Assembly (NCBI GenBank): GCA_021781815.1
Contig: JAJXWB010000007.1
Coordinates: 1-64,000, forward strand
From: Pseudomonadota bacterium
GTDB taxonomy: Bacteria > Pseudomonadota > Alphaproteobacteria > Rhizobiales > Beijerinckiaceae
Length of the DNA stretch: 64,000 nt
Direction: 5' to 3'
Position numbers and translations under genes: made by a program. Below are positions 44,661 through 54,560 of the stretch, piece after piece; position 1 is the stretch's first letter; every line of letters begins with the position of its first letter. Under the pieces are notes generated by a model, which saw only the letters and a program-made list of their open reading frames with translations, made no database searches and was not told where the DNA came from.

Positions 44661-46010
44661 TTGCCGCCAGCCCTATCGTTGCCGCGCCGTCTGTCCGTTT
44701 TCAGCGCCTGCGCTGCCCTGGCGCTGGCGGTTGCGCCGGCGCGCGCCGAACAAGGCGTCGAGCCGCCATCGTCGGATGAGGTCGGCGGCAAGAAACTCGA
44801 ACTGCGCGGCGTCGAGGACACGATCAGTTCCTCGGCCGCGCAGCGCACCGCGCTGGAGCGTGATATCGAATCAGTCCGCGCCGATCGCGCCAGGCTCAGC
44901 GCAGCCCTGCTGGACGCGGCCGCCAGGATCGAGGCTGCGGATGCGCGGCTGGCCGACACCGAACGGCGCCTCGATACGCTCACGGGCAGCGAGGAAGCTA
45001 TCAAACGGTCGCTTGACGGCCGCAAGGGCGTGGTCGGCGAGGTGCTCGCCGTGCTGCAGCGCATGGGCCGCCGCCCGCCGCCAGCGATTCTGGTCAAGCC
45101 CGAGGATATGCTGGAGGCGATCCGGACCTCCATGATGCTCGGCGCGGTGCTGCCGGAATTGCGATCCGAAACCGAAGCGCTCGCGGGCGATCTCAAGGAA
45201 CTGGTTCGTCTGCGCGACTCGATCGCCGGCGAACGACGAAATCTGGCGAGCGAACGCGCCACGATCGAAGCAGAGCGGAAGCGACTGTCGGCTCTCGTCG
45301 ACGCCCGCCAGAAATCGCTCGGCGAAGCGGAAGCGGCGCTGGCCGAGGAGCAGAAGCGCGCCGCCGAACTCGCGCTGCGGGCGACCAGTCTCAAGGATTT
45401 GATCAGCCGCATGGAGAGCGAGAGCGTCGCCGCCCGCAAGGCCTCCGATGAGGCCCGCAGGGCCGACGAGGCTCGCCAGAAGCAGGCCGCCCTCGAATCC
45501 TCCGACCAGCGGGCCGGATCCGCCGCCGCGCCGTTCAAGGATCCCGCGCGCCTCGCCCCGGCCGTCGCCTTTTCCCACACCAAAGGACGGCTGCCGCTGC
45601 CCGCCAGCGGCGACATCGTCAGAACGTTTGGCGCACAGGACGGATTCGGCGGCGCGGAAAAGGGCCTGTCGATCGCCACGCGGCAGAAGGGCGTCGTTGT
45701 TTCGCCGGCCGACGGCTGGGTGATGTACGCCGCGCCATACCGGACATACGGCCAGTTGCTGATCGTCAACGCCGGCGACGGCTACTATGTCGTTCTGGCG
45801 GGTATGGAACGGACGAACGTCGCGATCGGCCAGTTCGTGCTCTCGGGCGAGCCCGTGGGCGTCATGGGCGACGGCGCGACGCGCACGGCGTCCTCGACCG
45901 CCATTGGCGCGAGCCAGCCCATACTCTATGTTGAGTTCAGAAAAGACGGCGTCCCGATCGACCCTGGGCCGTGGTGGGCAAAACCCGAAATCAAGAAGGT
46001 TCGTGGATAA
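44661..46010 (+). CDS. Murein hydrolase activator, EnvC/M23-type
   Basis: A 449-residue periplasmic protein: signal peptide (core VFSACAALALAVAPARA), a long coiled coil (about 40-290), and a C-terminal LytM/M23 domain from about 330. The M23 metal-binding histidines are not conserved (IATRQKGVVVSPADGWVMYAAP replaces HxGxD; no HLH), so it probably activates an amidase rather than cleaving peptidoglycan. TTG 44661 has AGGA five bases upstream and directly opens the signal peptide; TTG 44595 would add 22 residues. Its stop overlaps the ctpA start (TAATG). Confidence 0.87.
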   Translation: MPPALSLPRRLSVFSACAALALAVAPARAEQGVEPPSSDEVGGKKLELRGVEDTISSSAAQRTALERDIESVRADRARLSAALLDAAARIEAADARLADTERRLDTLTGSEEAIKRSLDGRKGVVGEVLAVLQRMGRRPPPAILVKPEDMLEAIRTSMMLGAVLPELRSETEALAGDLKELVRLRDSIAGERRNLASERATIEAERKRLSALVDARQKSLGEAEAALAEEQKRAAELALRATSLKDLISRMESESVAARKASDEARRADEARQKQAALESSDQRAGSAAAPFKDPARLAPAVAFSHTKGRLPLPASGDIVRTFGAQDGFGGAEKGLSIATRQKGVVVSPADGWVMYAAPYRTYGQLLIVNAGDGYYVVLAGMERTNVAIGQFVLSGEPVGVMGDGATRTASSTAIGASQPILYVEFRKDGVPIDPGPWWAKPEIKKVRG

Positions 46011-47428
46011 TGCGCAAGGTTAGTCTCGTCCTGGTAGGGGCCGTCATCGGCGCGTCCGCGGTCGCGGTCGGCCAGCAGGCCCATACGTTTGGTTTTTCGG
46101 CGCGCGCGTCTGTGTCCGACACATACCGCAGCCTCAATCTGTTCGGCGACGTCTTCGAAAAGGTCCGCTCCGATTACGTCGAGAAGCCGGACGACCAGAA
46201 GCTGGTCGAATCCGCGATCAACGGCATGCTGACCTCGCTCGATCCGCATTCGAGCTACATGGACGCCAAGAGCTTCCGCGACATGCAGGTGCAGACGCGC
46301 GGCGAATTTGGCGGCCTCGGCATCGAGGTCACGCAGGAGGACGGAATCGTCAAGGTCGTGACCCCGATCGACGACACGCCAGCTTCGCGCGGCGGCGTTC
46401 TCGCCGGCGACCTGATCGTGGCGATCGACGGCGAAAGCGTCCAGGGCATGACGTTGAACCAGGCGGTCGACAAGATGCGCGGCGCGGTCAACACGCCGGT
46501 CACGCTGACCATCGCGCGCGGTCCCAAGAAGGACAAGCAGGACATCAAGCTCACCCGGGCGGTCATCCAGATCAAGTCGGTGCGCTGGCGCAAGGAAGGC
46601 GACGACATCGGATATATCCGCATCACCCAGTTCAATGAGCAGACCTACGACGGCGTGAAGGCGGCAATCCAGAAGTTCCAGCAGGAAATCCCGGCCGACA
46701 AGTTCAAGGGATACGTTCTCGACCTGCGCAACAATCCGGGCGGCCTGCTCGACCAGTCGGTCGCGGTCTCCAATGCCTTCCTCGACCGCGGCGAGATCGT
46801 GTCGACGCGCGGCCGCAACGCCGACGAGACGCAGCGCTACAATGCGCGGCCCATCGACATCTCCAAGGGCAAGCCGCTGGTCGTGCTCGTCAACGGCGGA
46901 TCGGCCTCGGCGTCGGAAATCGTCGCCGGCGCGCTGCAGGACCACAAGCGGGCGATCGTGCTCGGCACGCGCTCGTTCGGCAAGGGCTCGGTGCAGACCA
47001 TCATTCCGCTCGGCCAGAACAACGGCGCGCTGCGACTGACGACTGCGCGCTACTACACGCCGTCGGGACGTTCGATTCAGGCCAAGGGCATCGAGCCGGA
47101 CGTGATCGTGATGCAGGACGTGCCCGACGAGCTCAAGGGCAAGGACGATCTCAAGGGCGAGGCGTCGCTCAAGGGCCATCTGAAGAACGGCGATGACGAG
47201 AAGCAGGGCTCGCAGGCCTATGTCCCGCCGGACGCCGCCAAGGACAAGCAACTGATCGCCGCCGACGAACTGCTGCGCGGCGTGAAGACGGCGGCCCAGC
47301 TCAGCCACCCGGCGCCCGCACCGGCGGCGACGCCGGCGCCGGCGGTCGAGGCCCCGAAGGGGACTTTGCCCGACGCCAAAACGCTCGATGTGAACAAGCC
47401 CGCCGCGGCGCCTGAAAAGAAGGACTGA
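46010..47428 (+). CDS. ctpA: Carboxy-terminal processing protease (S41 family)
   Basis: A 472-residue periplasmic serine protease. It has a signal peptide or anchor (1-22), a PDZ domain about 90-175 (GGLGIEVTQEDGIVKVV...), and the S41 core with nucleophile Ser in NGGSASASEIVAGAL and catalytic Lys in GTRSFGKGSVQ. The C-terminal 100 residues are charged then Pro/Ala-rich. It trims envelope proteins and murein hydrolases. The overlap with the EnvC-like gene suggests joint control of peptidoglycan turnover. Confidence 0.94.
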   Translation: MRKVSLVLVGAVIGASAVAVGQQAHTFGFSARASVSDTYRSLNLFGDVFEKVRSDYVEKPDDQKLVESAINGMLTSLDPHSSYMDAKSFRDMQVQTRGEFGGLGIEVTQEDGIVKVVTPIDDTPASRGGVLAGDLIVAIDGESVQGMTLNQAVDKMRGAVNTPVTLTIARGPKKDKQDIKLTRAVIQIKSVRWRKEGDDIGYIRITQFNEQTYDGVKAAIQKFQQEIPADKFKGYVLDLRNNPGGLLDQSVAVSNAFLDRGEIVSTRGRNADETQRYNARPIDISKGKPLVVLVNGGSASASEIVAGALQDHKRAIVLGTRSFGKGSVQTIIPLGQNNGALRLTTARYYTPSGRSIQAKGIEPDVIVMQDVPDELKGKDDLKGEASLKGHLKNGDDEKQGSQAYVPPDAAKDKQLIAADELLRGVKTAAQLSHPAPAPAATPAPAVEAPKGTLPDAKTLDVNKPAAAPEKKD

Positions 47429-47471
47429 TTTTCGGGAAGCCGGGGACGCCTTTGAGCCACACGCCTCGACG

Positions 47472-47506
47472 CGCCCGGCCCGCATGACCAATATGCGGGC
47501 CGGGCG
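47472..47506 (+). terminator. Perfect 14-bp stem-loop after ctpA
   Basis: CGCCCGGCCCGCAT (47472-47485) is exactly complementary to 47493-47506 with a 7-base loop. No long U-run follows. An 11-base direct repeat CGTCTGATTCG starts at its 3' edge and recurs 15 bases later. It likely terminates or stabilises the ctpA transcript before the next gene. Confidence 0.65.
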
Positions 47507-47575
47507 TCTGATTCGCGGACGTCTGATTCGGGCGCCGGAGCGCTCGTGAACGCGGCGGCGGGGGACAGCGGCGGC

Positions 47576-48811
47576 ATGGCTGACGAACTCCACCAACCTC
47601 TCGGCCAGGGACGGCCGGATGGCGATACGGGAGACGCTCGCCCGGCGTCCGCGCTGCGTTGGTCTGCGCGGGCGATCCTGTATGGCGCGCTCGGTTGCGC
47701 CGCCGGCGCCGCCGGACTTTACGCCGCCAGATATGGCGATCCGAACGGAGGCTATCCGCGCGTCGTCGCCAGGATCGAACCCCTGAAACCCGCGCCGGCG
47801 CCTGCTGTCGCAGCCAGAGACGGCGAGCCGACCGGCAGCGTCGAGGCGCGCCACGGCGACCGACAGACCGGGCAGGAGGTCGAGCGCGCCTCCGGCGTGA
47901 AGGTGACGCGCGCCGGCGGCGGCGACGCGCCGGGCGCGCTGATCATTCAGCTCGACGAGGCTGCGGGCGTGCGGCTCCAGCCCGCGCCGGACAAGCGCCT
48001 GATCGAACACGACCGGCTCGGCCTGCTGCCGCGCATCGGCCCCGATGGCGCAAGGCCGTCCGACGTTTACGCGCGCCCCGTGGTGATGTCGCAGAAACTC
48101 AGAAGCGGGGCGCCGCGCATTGCGCTGATCGTCGGGGGCCTCGGCCTGTCGCCGACGACGACGCAGGCCGCGATGGAGAAACTGCCGGCCGGGATCTCTT
48201 TCGCCTTCGCGCCCTACGGCGCGGATCTCGCATCGGCGGCGGCGAGCGCGCGCGACGCAGGCCATGAAATCTTTCTGCAAGCGCCGATGGAGCCGTTCGA
48301 CTACCCGCAGAACAATCCGGGCCCGCATACGCTGACTGTCAAATCCTCGCCTGAGGAGGAAAGCGCGGACCTGCGCTGGCTGATGAGCCGTTTCGTCGGC
48401 TACGTCGGCGTCATCAATTATCTCGGCGCGCGTTTCACGTCCGTCGAGGCGGCGCTGACGCCCGTTCTGCGTGAACTGGCCGCGCGCGGCGTGGCTTTCG
48501 TCGACGACGGATCGTCGCCGCAATCCTTGGCGCCCGCCATCGGTTCCCACGTCGACGCCGAGATCGCGCGCGCCGACATCGTCCTCGACGCCGATCCCAG
48601 GCCAGACGCGATCGAGAAGGCGCTCGGCGATCTCGAAACGATCGCCCGCCAGAAGGGTTCTGCGCTGGGAGTAGCCAGCGCCATTCCCCAAAGTCTGGAG
48701 CGGATCGCGCGTTTCGCCCGCGGTCTTGAACAGCGCGGGATCGCGCTCGTGCCGGCCAGCAGTATGTTTTCGCGCAAAGGCGACGCGCAGGCGGAGGCCA
48801 GACGCCCGTGA
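47576..48811 (+). CDS. Divergent polysaccharide deacetylase (YibQ family)
   Basis: A 411-residue protein. [10 protein letters not shown] opens the usual family form, a membrane anchor lies about 31-52, then a Pro/Ala linker, and the deacetylase-like NodB-fold domain covers about 180-400 ([58 protein letters not shown]). GTG 47546 is an alternative start. YibQ-family proteins are periplasmic; their activity on polysaccharide is not proven. It overlaps rppH by four bases. Confidence 0.86.
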   Translation: MADELHQPLGQGRPDGDTGDARPASALRWSARAILYGALGCAAGAAGLYAARYGDPNGGYPRVVARIEPLKPAPAPAVAARDGEPTGSVEARHGDRQTGQEVERASGVKVTRAGGGDAPGALIIQLDEAAGVRLQPAPDKRLIEHDRLGLLPRIGPDGARPSDVYARPVVMSQKLRSGAPRIALIVGGLGLSPTTTQAAMEKLPAGISFAFAPYGADLASAAASARDAGHEIFLQAPMEPFDYPQNNPGPHTLTVKSSPEEESADLRWLMSRFVGYVGVINYLGARFTSVEAALTPVLRELAARGVAFVDDGSSPQSLAPAIGSHVDAEIARADIVLDADPRPDAIEKALGDLETIARQKGSALGVASAIPQSLERIARFARGLEQRGIALVPASSMFSRKGDAQAEARRP

Positions 48812-49314
48812 GCCAATCGCTTCCTTACCGCCCCTGTGTCGGCGTGATGCTCGTCAACGCGCAGGGACTGGTATTCGTCGGACGACGCCGCAACAAGCGG
48901 CAACCCGAACATGTCTCGCCTGGCCACGAATGGCAGATGCCACAGGGCGGCATCGACCCGGGCGAGACGCCTTACGCGGCCGCCCTGCGCGAGTTGCACG
49001 AGGAAACCAACGTGCGCTCGACAGAGTTGATTGGCGAGGCGCCGGACTGGTATTCCTACGATTTGCCGACCAGCGTGATAAAGAAGAACTGGCGCGGCGG
49101 CTATCGCGGGCAGACGCAGAAATGGTTTGCGCTGCGCTTCACCGGCGACGACAGCGAAATCGACATTCACGACCCCGGCCCCGGCCACAAGCCGGAGTTC
49201 GACGGCTGGAGATGGGAGCGCATCGACAGGCTTCCGGATCTGATCATCCCGTTCAAGCGGCAGGTCTACGAAAACGTTGTCAGGGTTTTCGCGCCGCTGG
49301 TCGCGCGGGGATGA
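48808..49314 (+). CDS. rppH: RNA pyrophosphohydrolase
   Basis: A 168-residue Nudix hydrolase. The Nudix box is [23 protein letters not shown] (residues about 46-68, G-x5-E-x7-REUxEE pattern). The flanking [20 protein letters not shown] and [12 protein letters not shown] match RppH. It removes pyrophosphate from 5'-triphosphorylated RNA and starts RNase E-dependent decay. GTG 48808 overlaps the previous stop. Confidence 0.94.
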   Translation: MSQSLPYRPCVGVMLVNAQGLVFVGRRRNKRQPEHVSPGHEWQMPQGGIDPGETPYAAALRELHEETNVRSTELIGEAPDWYSYDLPTSVIKKNWRGGYRGQTQKWFALRFTGDDSEIDIHDPGPGHKPEFDGWRWERIDRLPDLIIPFKRQVYENVVRVFAPLVARG

Positions 49315-49697
49315 TCGACCACGTTTCCGTCGCCGTCGGCGATCTCGCGCGAAGCGCGGCGTTCTATGAGGCCGCGCTCGCGCCGCTGGGTTACAAAAAG
49401 CTCGTCGTGCGCGAGCGGATAATCGGATTCGGCAAAGATCATTCCGAACTCTGGATCAATCTGCGCGAAAATCTTCTGCACGCGCCGCACGGCTCTGGCG
49501 CGCATGTCGCGTTCCGCGCGCGCAGCGCGGACGCCGTCCAGCAGTTTCACGCCGCAGCGCTCGCGCGCGGCGGCGCCGACGACGGCGCGCCGGGCCGGCG
49601 CCCTTACGGCTCCGGCCCGAACGTCTATTACGCCGCCTTCGTCCGCGATCCCGACGGCAACCGGATCGAAGCGGTCGCCTTTCTGCCGCCGGACTGA
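49311..49697 (+). CDS. VOC family (glyoxalase-like) protein
   Basis: A 128-residue vicinal oxygen chelate protein with two beta-alpha-beta3 modules. [23 protein letters not shown] carries the first metal His, [21 protein letters not shown] the second part, and [10 protein letters not shown] the Glu. It may be a dioxygenase, lyase or resistance-type fold; the substrate is unknown. The start overlaps the rppH stop (ATGA). Confidence 0.85.
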   Translation: MIDHVSVAVGDLARSAAFYEAALAPLGYKKLVVRERIIGFGKDHSELWINLRENLLHAPHGSGAHVAFRARSADAVQQFHAAALARGGADDGAPGRRPYGSGPNVYYAAFVRDPDGNRIEAVAFLPPD

Positions 49698-49699
49698 TT

Positions 49700-50095
49700 T
49701 CAGGCCGGCCGCAAGCTCGATCTTGTCAGTCCGATCGCCTGCGCGGCGCCGATCGCCGCGACCACGGCCGCCTGTCCGACGATGGCGGTGACGCCTACCG
49801 GCGTCGGCGCGGTCTGCGCGAGCAGCAGGAGGCTTTCGATTGTCCAGAGGGCGTTGCCCGCCACCACGAACCATACGAGGCCGCGCGGCAATTGCGCGCT
49901 GAGGCCGAGCGCGCCGACGAAGATCGCATAGGGGAGCAGGAAGGCGCCCGCGCCGGCGACGAGCCCCCACGGCAGCCCGAACAACGCGGCGAGCGGCGCG
50001 GCGGCGGCCAGCAGCGTCATGCCGGAGGCGCCGCTGAAAGCCGCATCGACGATCAGCACGTTGCGCAGGAGCGAGGACGATTGAACGAAACGCAT
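49700..50095 (-). CDS. Small four-helix membrane protein
   Basis: A 131-residue protein with about four transmembrane helices (roughly 10-35, 38-62, 68-95, 98-122) and no enzymatic motif. I do not recognise a named family. It is convergent with the VOC gene and 16 bases downstream of an NTF2-like gene on the same strand, probably in one operon divergent from an XRE regulator. Confidence 0.65.
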   Translation of the reverse strand: MRFVQSSSLLRNVLIVDAAFSGASGMTLLAAAAPLAALFGLPWGLVAGAGAFLLPYAIFVGALGLSAQLPRGLVWFVVAGNALWTIESLLLLAQTAPTPVGVTAIVGQAAVVAAIGAAQAIGLTRSSLRPA

Positions 50096-50111
50096 GACTT
50101 TCTCCTATCCT

Positions 50112-50474
50112 TCATTGCGCGGGAACGCGGTCGAAGAAGCCGCAGACCGAGGCGAGACGGCCATCTGCCGACAGCACCGCGTAGTCGGCGCCGTCGATGA
50201 TGGCGGCTCCGCCTTCCGGTCCCGCCGTCCAACGGAAGCGCAACCGATCGTTGTGTGCGTCGGGCGCGCCGAGCGCACTGAAGCGAAAGCCCGGAAATTG
50301 CGCCTGCGCGCCGGCGATCATCGCATCGATGCCGGCATGGCCCTGACCGCTCATCACGGGATCGACGTAGGTCGCTTCCTCCGTCCAAGTCCGTGCGATC
50401 AGCGTGCGCCTCTTGTCCGCATCGCGCTCGTTCCAGATGGCGAGATAGTCGTCGACGATTTTTGCGGCTTTCAT
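50112..50474 (-). CDS. NTF2-like/SnoaL-type protein
   Basis: A 120-residue single-domain protein. KIVDDYLAIWNERDADKRRTLIARTWTEEATYVDPVM is the typical NTF2-like opening, and RFRWTAGPEGGAAIIDG the central sheet. Such cone-shaped domains act as small isomerases or cyclases, or as binding proteins. ATG 50474 is preferred over a longer in-frame start. Its neighbours suggest regulation by the divergent XRE protein. Confidence 0.8.
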   Translation of the reverse strand: MKAAKIVDDYLAIWNERDADKRRTLIARTWTEEATYVDPVMSGQGHAGIDAMIAGAQAQFPGFRFSALGAPDAHNDRLRFRWTAGPEGGAAIIDGADYAVLSADGRLASVCGFFDRVPAQ

Positions 50475-50595
50475 GTCGTGCTCCTTGTGCCGCGGTATCG
50501 ATTGCGGCATGTCGGGGAGGCTGACGCAGCGCGCGCCGTCCGTCGATTACGCAGGAGGTAATTGGCCGGGCGGCGATTCGCGCTAGAGTGCGGAC

Positions 50596-51396
50596 ATGGG
50601 ATATCAGCGGGCGGTCGGCGAACATCTGCGCGAATGGCGCCAGCGACGGCGCATGACGCAACTCGAACTCGCGCTGGAGGCGGAAATCTCCTCCCGCCAC
50701 CTCAGCTTCGTCGAGACGGGCCGCGCGCATCCCTCGCGCGACATGCTGCTGCATCTCTCCGAAACTCTTGCGATTCCGTTGCGCGAACGCAACGCGATCC
50801 TGCTCGCCGGCGGCTTCGCGCCCGTGTACGGCGAGCGCTCGTTCGACGATCCGGCGCTCGCCGCCGCGCGCGCGGCAGTCGACATCGTGCTGAAAGCGAG
50901 CGAGCCTTTTCCGGCGCTTGCCATCGACCGGCTCTGGAACATCGTCGCGGTCAACGCCGGCGCCGGCGCGCTGCTCGCCGACGTCGGCCCCGCCCTGCTC
51001 GAAAAGCCCAATGCGCTACGCATCGCTTTGCATCCGCAGGGCGTGTCGCAGCGCATTGCGAATTACGGGGAATGGCGCGCGCATCTGCTCGAGCGCCTGC
51101 GCCAGCAGATCGCCGCGAGCGGCGATCCGGAACTGGAGGCGCTGTTCGAGGAATTGTCAGCCTACAAGGCGCCGCAGGGTGCGACGAGACATCATGCAGG
51201 CGGGCCGGCCGCGCCGGCGATCGTCGTTCCGCTACGCCTGCGTCACGGCGAGAAGATTTTGTCCTTCATGTCGACCATGACCGTGTTCGGCACGCCGGTC
51301 GACGTTACGTTGTCGGAACTGGCGATCGAGACGTTCTTTCCGGCAGACGCCGAAACGGCCGAAGCGCTGCGCGGCGTCGCCGCGCAGGCGCAATAG
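50596..51396 (+). CDS. XRE-family regulator with MmyB-like ligand domain
   Basis: A 266-residue regulator. Residues 7-62 are an XRE helix-turn-helix (EHLREWRQRRRMTQLELALEAEISSRHLSFVETGRAHPSR-type layout). Residues about 85-260 form the MmyB-like PAS-related domain (AIDRLWNIVAVNAGAGALL). MmyB proteins bind fatty-acid-like ligands and control nearby oxidoreductase genes. It is divergent from the NTF2-like and membrane-protein genes, its likely targets. Confidence 0.88.
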   Translation: MGYQRAVGEHLREWRQRRRMTQLELALEAEISSRHLSFVETGRAHPSRDMLLHLSETLAIPLRERNAILLAGGFAPVYGERSFDDPALAAARAAVDIVLKASEPFPALAIDRLWNIVAVNAGAGALLADVGPALLEKPNALRIALHPQGVSQRIANYGEWRAHLLERLRQQIAASGDPELEALFEELSAYKAPQGATRHHAGGPAAPAIVVPLRLRHGEKILSFMSTMTVFGTPVDVTLSELAIETFFPADAETAEALRGVAAQAQ

Positions 51397-51400
51397 GCGT

Positions 51401-53194
51401 TCAGCATGCAAGCGCAAGATCGGCCGACAGCACGGAATCCGCGGCGCCGACGATAGTCGTCTCGAGGCCGCCCGCCGACACGACGACGTTTTCAGCGAAG
51501 AAACGCGCAGTCGCGATGCGGCCGGCGTGCGCGGGATCGGTTTCGCCGGCGCCGCGCGCACGGTGCGCGGCCAGCGCCGCCGCGCCAAGCGTCGCGCCGC
51601 CGCGCACGAGGCCGAACAGCCTGAGGTATGGCGTCGCGCCGGCCAGCGCGTCCTGAATCTCGGCGCCGAGCTTGCCGAGCATGAAATCGGTGGCGTGCTC
51701 GAAGGAGTCGAGCGCCTCCGAAAGACGCGGCGCCATCGCGCCGAACGCCGGATCATTGGTCGCGCGCAAGTCCTCGATGGTCGCGCGCATGTCGGCGATC
51801 TCCGCCTTCATGACCGCGCCGCCGGCCGTCGGCAGCTTGCGCGTGACGAGGTCGATCGCCTGGATGCCGTTTGTGCCTTCATAGATCGGGATGATGCGCG
51901 CATCGCGCATGAACTGGGCCGCGCCCGTCTCCTCGATGAAGCCCATGCCGCCGTGCACCTGCACGCCGAGCGAGGCGACCTCGTTACCGATGTCGCTCGA
52001 ATAGGCCTTGGCGATCGGCGTCAGCAGGCCCGCACGCTCGCTCGCCGCCTTTCGCGCGGCGGGATCTTTGGCGCGGCGCGAGCGGTCGATCACGCCAGCC
52101 GTCAGATAACACACGGCTCGCGCGGACTGTGTCAGCGCCTTCATCGTCATCAGCATGCGCTTGACGTCGGGATGCGCGATGATCGCGCTCATCCCCGGCC
52201 CCTGCGCGTCGGCCGCGCGGCCCTGCCTGCGGTCGCCGGCGTAAGCCAGCGCATGCTGGTAGGCGGCCTCGCCGATCGCCACGCCCTGCAGGCCGGTGGC
52301 GAGCCGCGCATCGTTCATCATCGTGAACATGCAGGCCAGCCCCTTGTTCTCCTCGCCGACGAGATAGCCGGTCGCCCCGCCATTGTCGCCATAGACCATG
52401 ATGCAGGTCGGCGAGCCGTGGATGCCGAGCTTGTGCTCGATGCCGGCGCAGCGCACGTCGTTGCGCGCGCCGGGAGATCCATCCGCATTGACCAGAAACT
52501 TCGGCACGACGAACAGCGAAATGCCCTTCGTGCCTGCAGGCGCATCCGGCAGGCGCGCCAGCACGAGATGGACGATGTTCTCGGCCATGTCGTGTTCGCC
52601 ATAGGTGATGAAGATCTTTTGGCCGCTGATCCGGTAGGTTCCGTCGACGGCCCGCTCCGCCTTCGTGCGCAGCGGATTGAGGTCGGAGCCCGCGCTGGGC
52701 TCGGTCAGGTTCATGGTCGCCGGCCAGACGCCGGAAATCATCTTTCCGAGGTAGATTTGCTTGATCGCGTCCGAGGCGTGCGCCTCCAGCGCGTCGATCG
52801 CGCCGAAGGTGAGCACCGGCCCCAGCATGAACGCCATATTGGCTGCGCTCCACATGTCGAGGCAGCCCGCCAGCAGCACTTGCGGCAGGCCCATGCCGCC
52901 ATGGTCCGGTCCGCCAGTCACGCTCTGCCAGCCGCCTTCGATGAACTGGCGATAGGCGTCGGGCCAGCCGGGCGCGGTCGTGACGACGCCGTCCTTCCAG
53001 GTCGCGCCGATCCGGTCGCCTGTGCGATGCAGGGGGGCCAGCACGGTCTCGGCGAATTTCGCCGCCTCGTTCAACGTCGCTTCGGCAAGGCCGTCGGCGA
53101 TGTCGGTGTAAGTTCCGTCCTCGAATCCGCTCTGCAGTCCAGCCGCCGCGTTCATCATGAAAATCATGTCGGCTACGGGCGCACGATAGGCCAT
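51401..53194 (-). CDS. Acyl-CoA dehydrogenase, large DmdC-type
   Basis: A 597-residue FAD enzyme of the long acyl-CoA dehydrogenase class, which includes 3-methylmercaptopropionyl-CoA dehydrogenase DmdC. Visible features are WPATMNLTEPSAGSDLNPLRT at the flavin site, ISGQKIFITYGEHD, and IPIYEGTNGIQAIDLVTRKL carrying the likely catalytic base region. The extra C-terminal domain of about 130 residues is typical of this class. ATG 53194 is used. The surrounding enoyl-CoA hydratases suggest breakdown of branched acyl-CoAs rather than DMSP use. Confidence 0.87.
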   Translation of the reverse strand: MAYRAPVADMIFMMNAAAGLQSGFEDGTYTDIADGLAEATLNEAAKFAETVLAPLHRTGDRIGATWKDGVVTTAPGWPDAYRQFIEGGWQSVTGGPDHGGMGLPQVLLAGCLDMWSAANMAFMLGPVLTFGAIDALEAHASDAIKQIYLGKMISGVWPATMNLTEPSAGSDLNPLRTKAERAVDGTYRISGQKIFITYGEHDMAENIVHLVLARLPDAPAGTKGISLFVVPKFLVNADGSPGARNDVRCAGIEHKLGIHGSPTCIMVYGDNGGATGYLVGEENKGLACMFTMMNDARLATGLQGVAIGEAAYQHALAYAGDRRQGRAADAQGPGMSAIIAHPDVKRMLMTMKALTQSARAVCYLTAGVIDRSRRAKDPAARKAASERAGLLTPIAKAYSSDIGNEVASLGVQVHGGMGFIEETGAAQFMRDARIIPIYEGTNGIQAIDLVTRKLPTAGGAVMKAEIADMRATIEDLRATNDPAFGAMAPRLSEALDSFEHATDFMLGKLGAEIQDALAGATPYLRLFGLVRGGATLGAAALAAHRARGAGETDPAHAGRIATARFFAENVVVSAGGLETTIVGAADSVLSADLALAC

Positions 53195-53347
53195 GGACAA
53201 CTCCAGTATGGGGGCGGCGGGGATATGTATGCATCATAACAAACGTGGTCTATCATCGCCAGCATCTGCGCAACCTGGCGGGCGGATATGGATTTCCGTT
53301 GCGGCGCAGGGCAATAGGGCAGACCGAAAGACAGGGAAGGTTTCGTC

Positions 53348-54112
53348 ATGGTCGTCGAATATGCAACGCAAGGGCGCATCGCCATCATCACGCTGAACCG
53401 GCCGGAGGCGCGCAACGCGGTCAACGCCGAGGTGGCGCAAGGCATCGAGAGCTCCCTGGACAGGTTCGAGAATGATCCCGAACTGTGGGTGGCGATCCTC
53501 ACGGCCAACGGCAAGGCGTTCTGCGCCGGCGCCGACCTCAAGGAGATCGCCGCAGGCAATTCCGACAAACTGTTCACGGCGAAAGGCGGGTTCGCCGGCA
53601 TCTGCAAGCGCGAACGCGCCAAGCCGCTGATTGCAGCCATCGCCGGCAGCGCGCTGGCCGGCGGAACCGAAGTCGCGCTGTCCTGCGACATGATCATCTG
53701 TTCGACTGAGACGAATTTTGGCTTGCCCGAGGTCAAACGCTCGCTGGTCGCCGGCGCCGGCGGCCTGTTCCGTCTGCCCCGCGCGGTCGGCATGGCCACG
53801 GCGCTCGAAGCAATTCTGACCGGCGACCCGCTGCCGGCGCAGCGCGCCTATGAACTCGGCATGGTCAACAAGGTTGTCGCGCCCGACGCCGTGATGGCCG
53901 AGGCGATGAAGCTCGCCGAGCGCATCAACGCCAATGCGCCGCTCGCCGTGCAGGCGAGCCGTGCAGTGGCGACGCGCGCGCTGCACGACGACGACGCGAC
54001 GCTCTGGAAGGCGAGCGACGCCGGCTTTGCGAAGCTCGCGTCGACGGAGGATTTCAAGGAAGGACCGCGCGCCTTCATCGAGAAGCGCGCGCCGAACTGG
54101 AAGGGGCGCTGA
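53348..54112 (+). CDS. Enoyl-CoA hydratase/isomerase (crotonase) family protein
   Basis: A 254-residue crotonase. The oxyanion-hole segments are AFCAGADLKEI (about 58-68) and IAGSALAGGTEVALSCDMII (about 98-117), with Glu in FGLPEVKRSLVAGAGGLFRLPR. It is divergent from the acyl-CoA dehydrogenase (153 bases apart) and convergent with the thioesterase gene, stops four bases apart. Probable hydratase in acyl-CoA catabolism. Confidence 0.88.
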   Translation: MVVEYATQGRIAIITLNRPEARNAVNAEVAQGIESSLDRFENDPELWVAILTANGKAFCAGADLKEIAAGNSDKLFTAKGGFAGICKRERAKPLIAAIAGSALAGGTEVALSCDMIICSTETNFGLPEVKRSLVAGAGGLFRLPRAVGMATALEAILTGDPLPAQRAYELGMVNKVVAPDAVMAEAMKLAERINANAPLAVQASRAVATRALHDDDATLWKASDAGFAKLASTEDFKEGPRAFIEKRAPNWKGR

Positions 54113-54115
54113 GCC

Positions 54116-54556
54116 TCAGTCCAGGCCGGCTGGCGCAGCCAGCTCCTTCAGCCGCGACGCGACTTGGGGCGGCGGCGCCAGCGCGCGGCCGTCCTTCGCC
54201 GAAACGAAGACGACGGCCAATCGCGCCTGCAGGCGGGGCGAACCCGCGACGGTTCCGTCGATCGTCAGTTTCAGCGACGTGCGCCCCAGCGAAACGAGCG
54301 TCATCGCCAGCCGCAACTGGTCGCCGATACGGCATGGGGCGAAAAAATCCGCCTCGATGTGACGAAGCGGCGTGACGACCCCGTATTCGGCGCGCATCTG
54401 CTGGAACGACGCGCCAACGCAATCGTCGAAGAAGTCCTCGACGACGCCGTTGAACATGTCGAAATAATGCGGGTAATAAACGATTCCTGCAGGATCGGTA
54501 TGCCCGAACCTGATCTTGCGCGTCACCGCGAATGTCGGAACCGTCTTGTCGTCCAT
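54116..54556 (-). CDS. Hotdog-fold acyl-CoA thioesterase (4-HBA-CoA type)
   Basis: A 146-residue hotdog protein with FGHTDPAGIVYYPHYFDMFN, the active-site Asp motif of the 4-hydroxybenzoyl-CoA thioesterase/YbgC group. It follows the AtuA-like gene on the same strand with four bases between, so they are probably co-transcribed. It may release CoA from catabolic intermediates. Confidence 0.87.
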   Translation of the reverse strand: MDDKTVPTFAVTRKIRFGHTDPAGIVYYPHYFDMFNGVVEDFFDDCVGASFQQMRAEYGVVTPLRHIEADFFAPCRIGDQLRLAMTLVSLGRTSLKLTIDGTVAGSPRLQARLAVVFVSAKDGRALAPPPQVASRLKELAAPAGLD

Positions 54557-54560
54557 GTCT

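Noticed and set aside
45926-48691. A 921-codon open frame on the minus strand
   Set aside because: Antisense to ctpA and the YibQ-like gene; low-complexity Arg-rich product.
51401-53194. Naming the dehydrogenase dmdC
   Set aside because: The class fits but there is no dmdB or dmdD context and no DMSP-linked gene.
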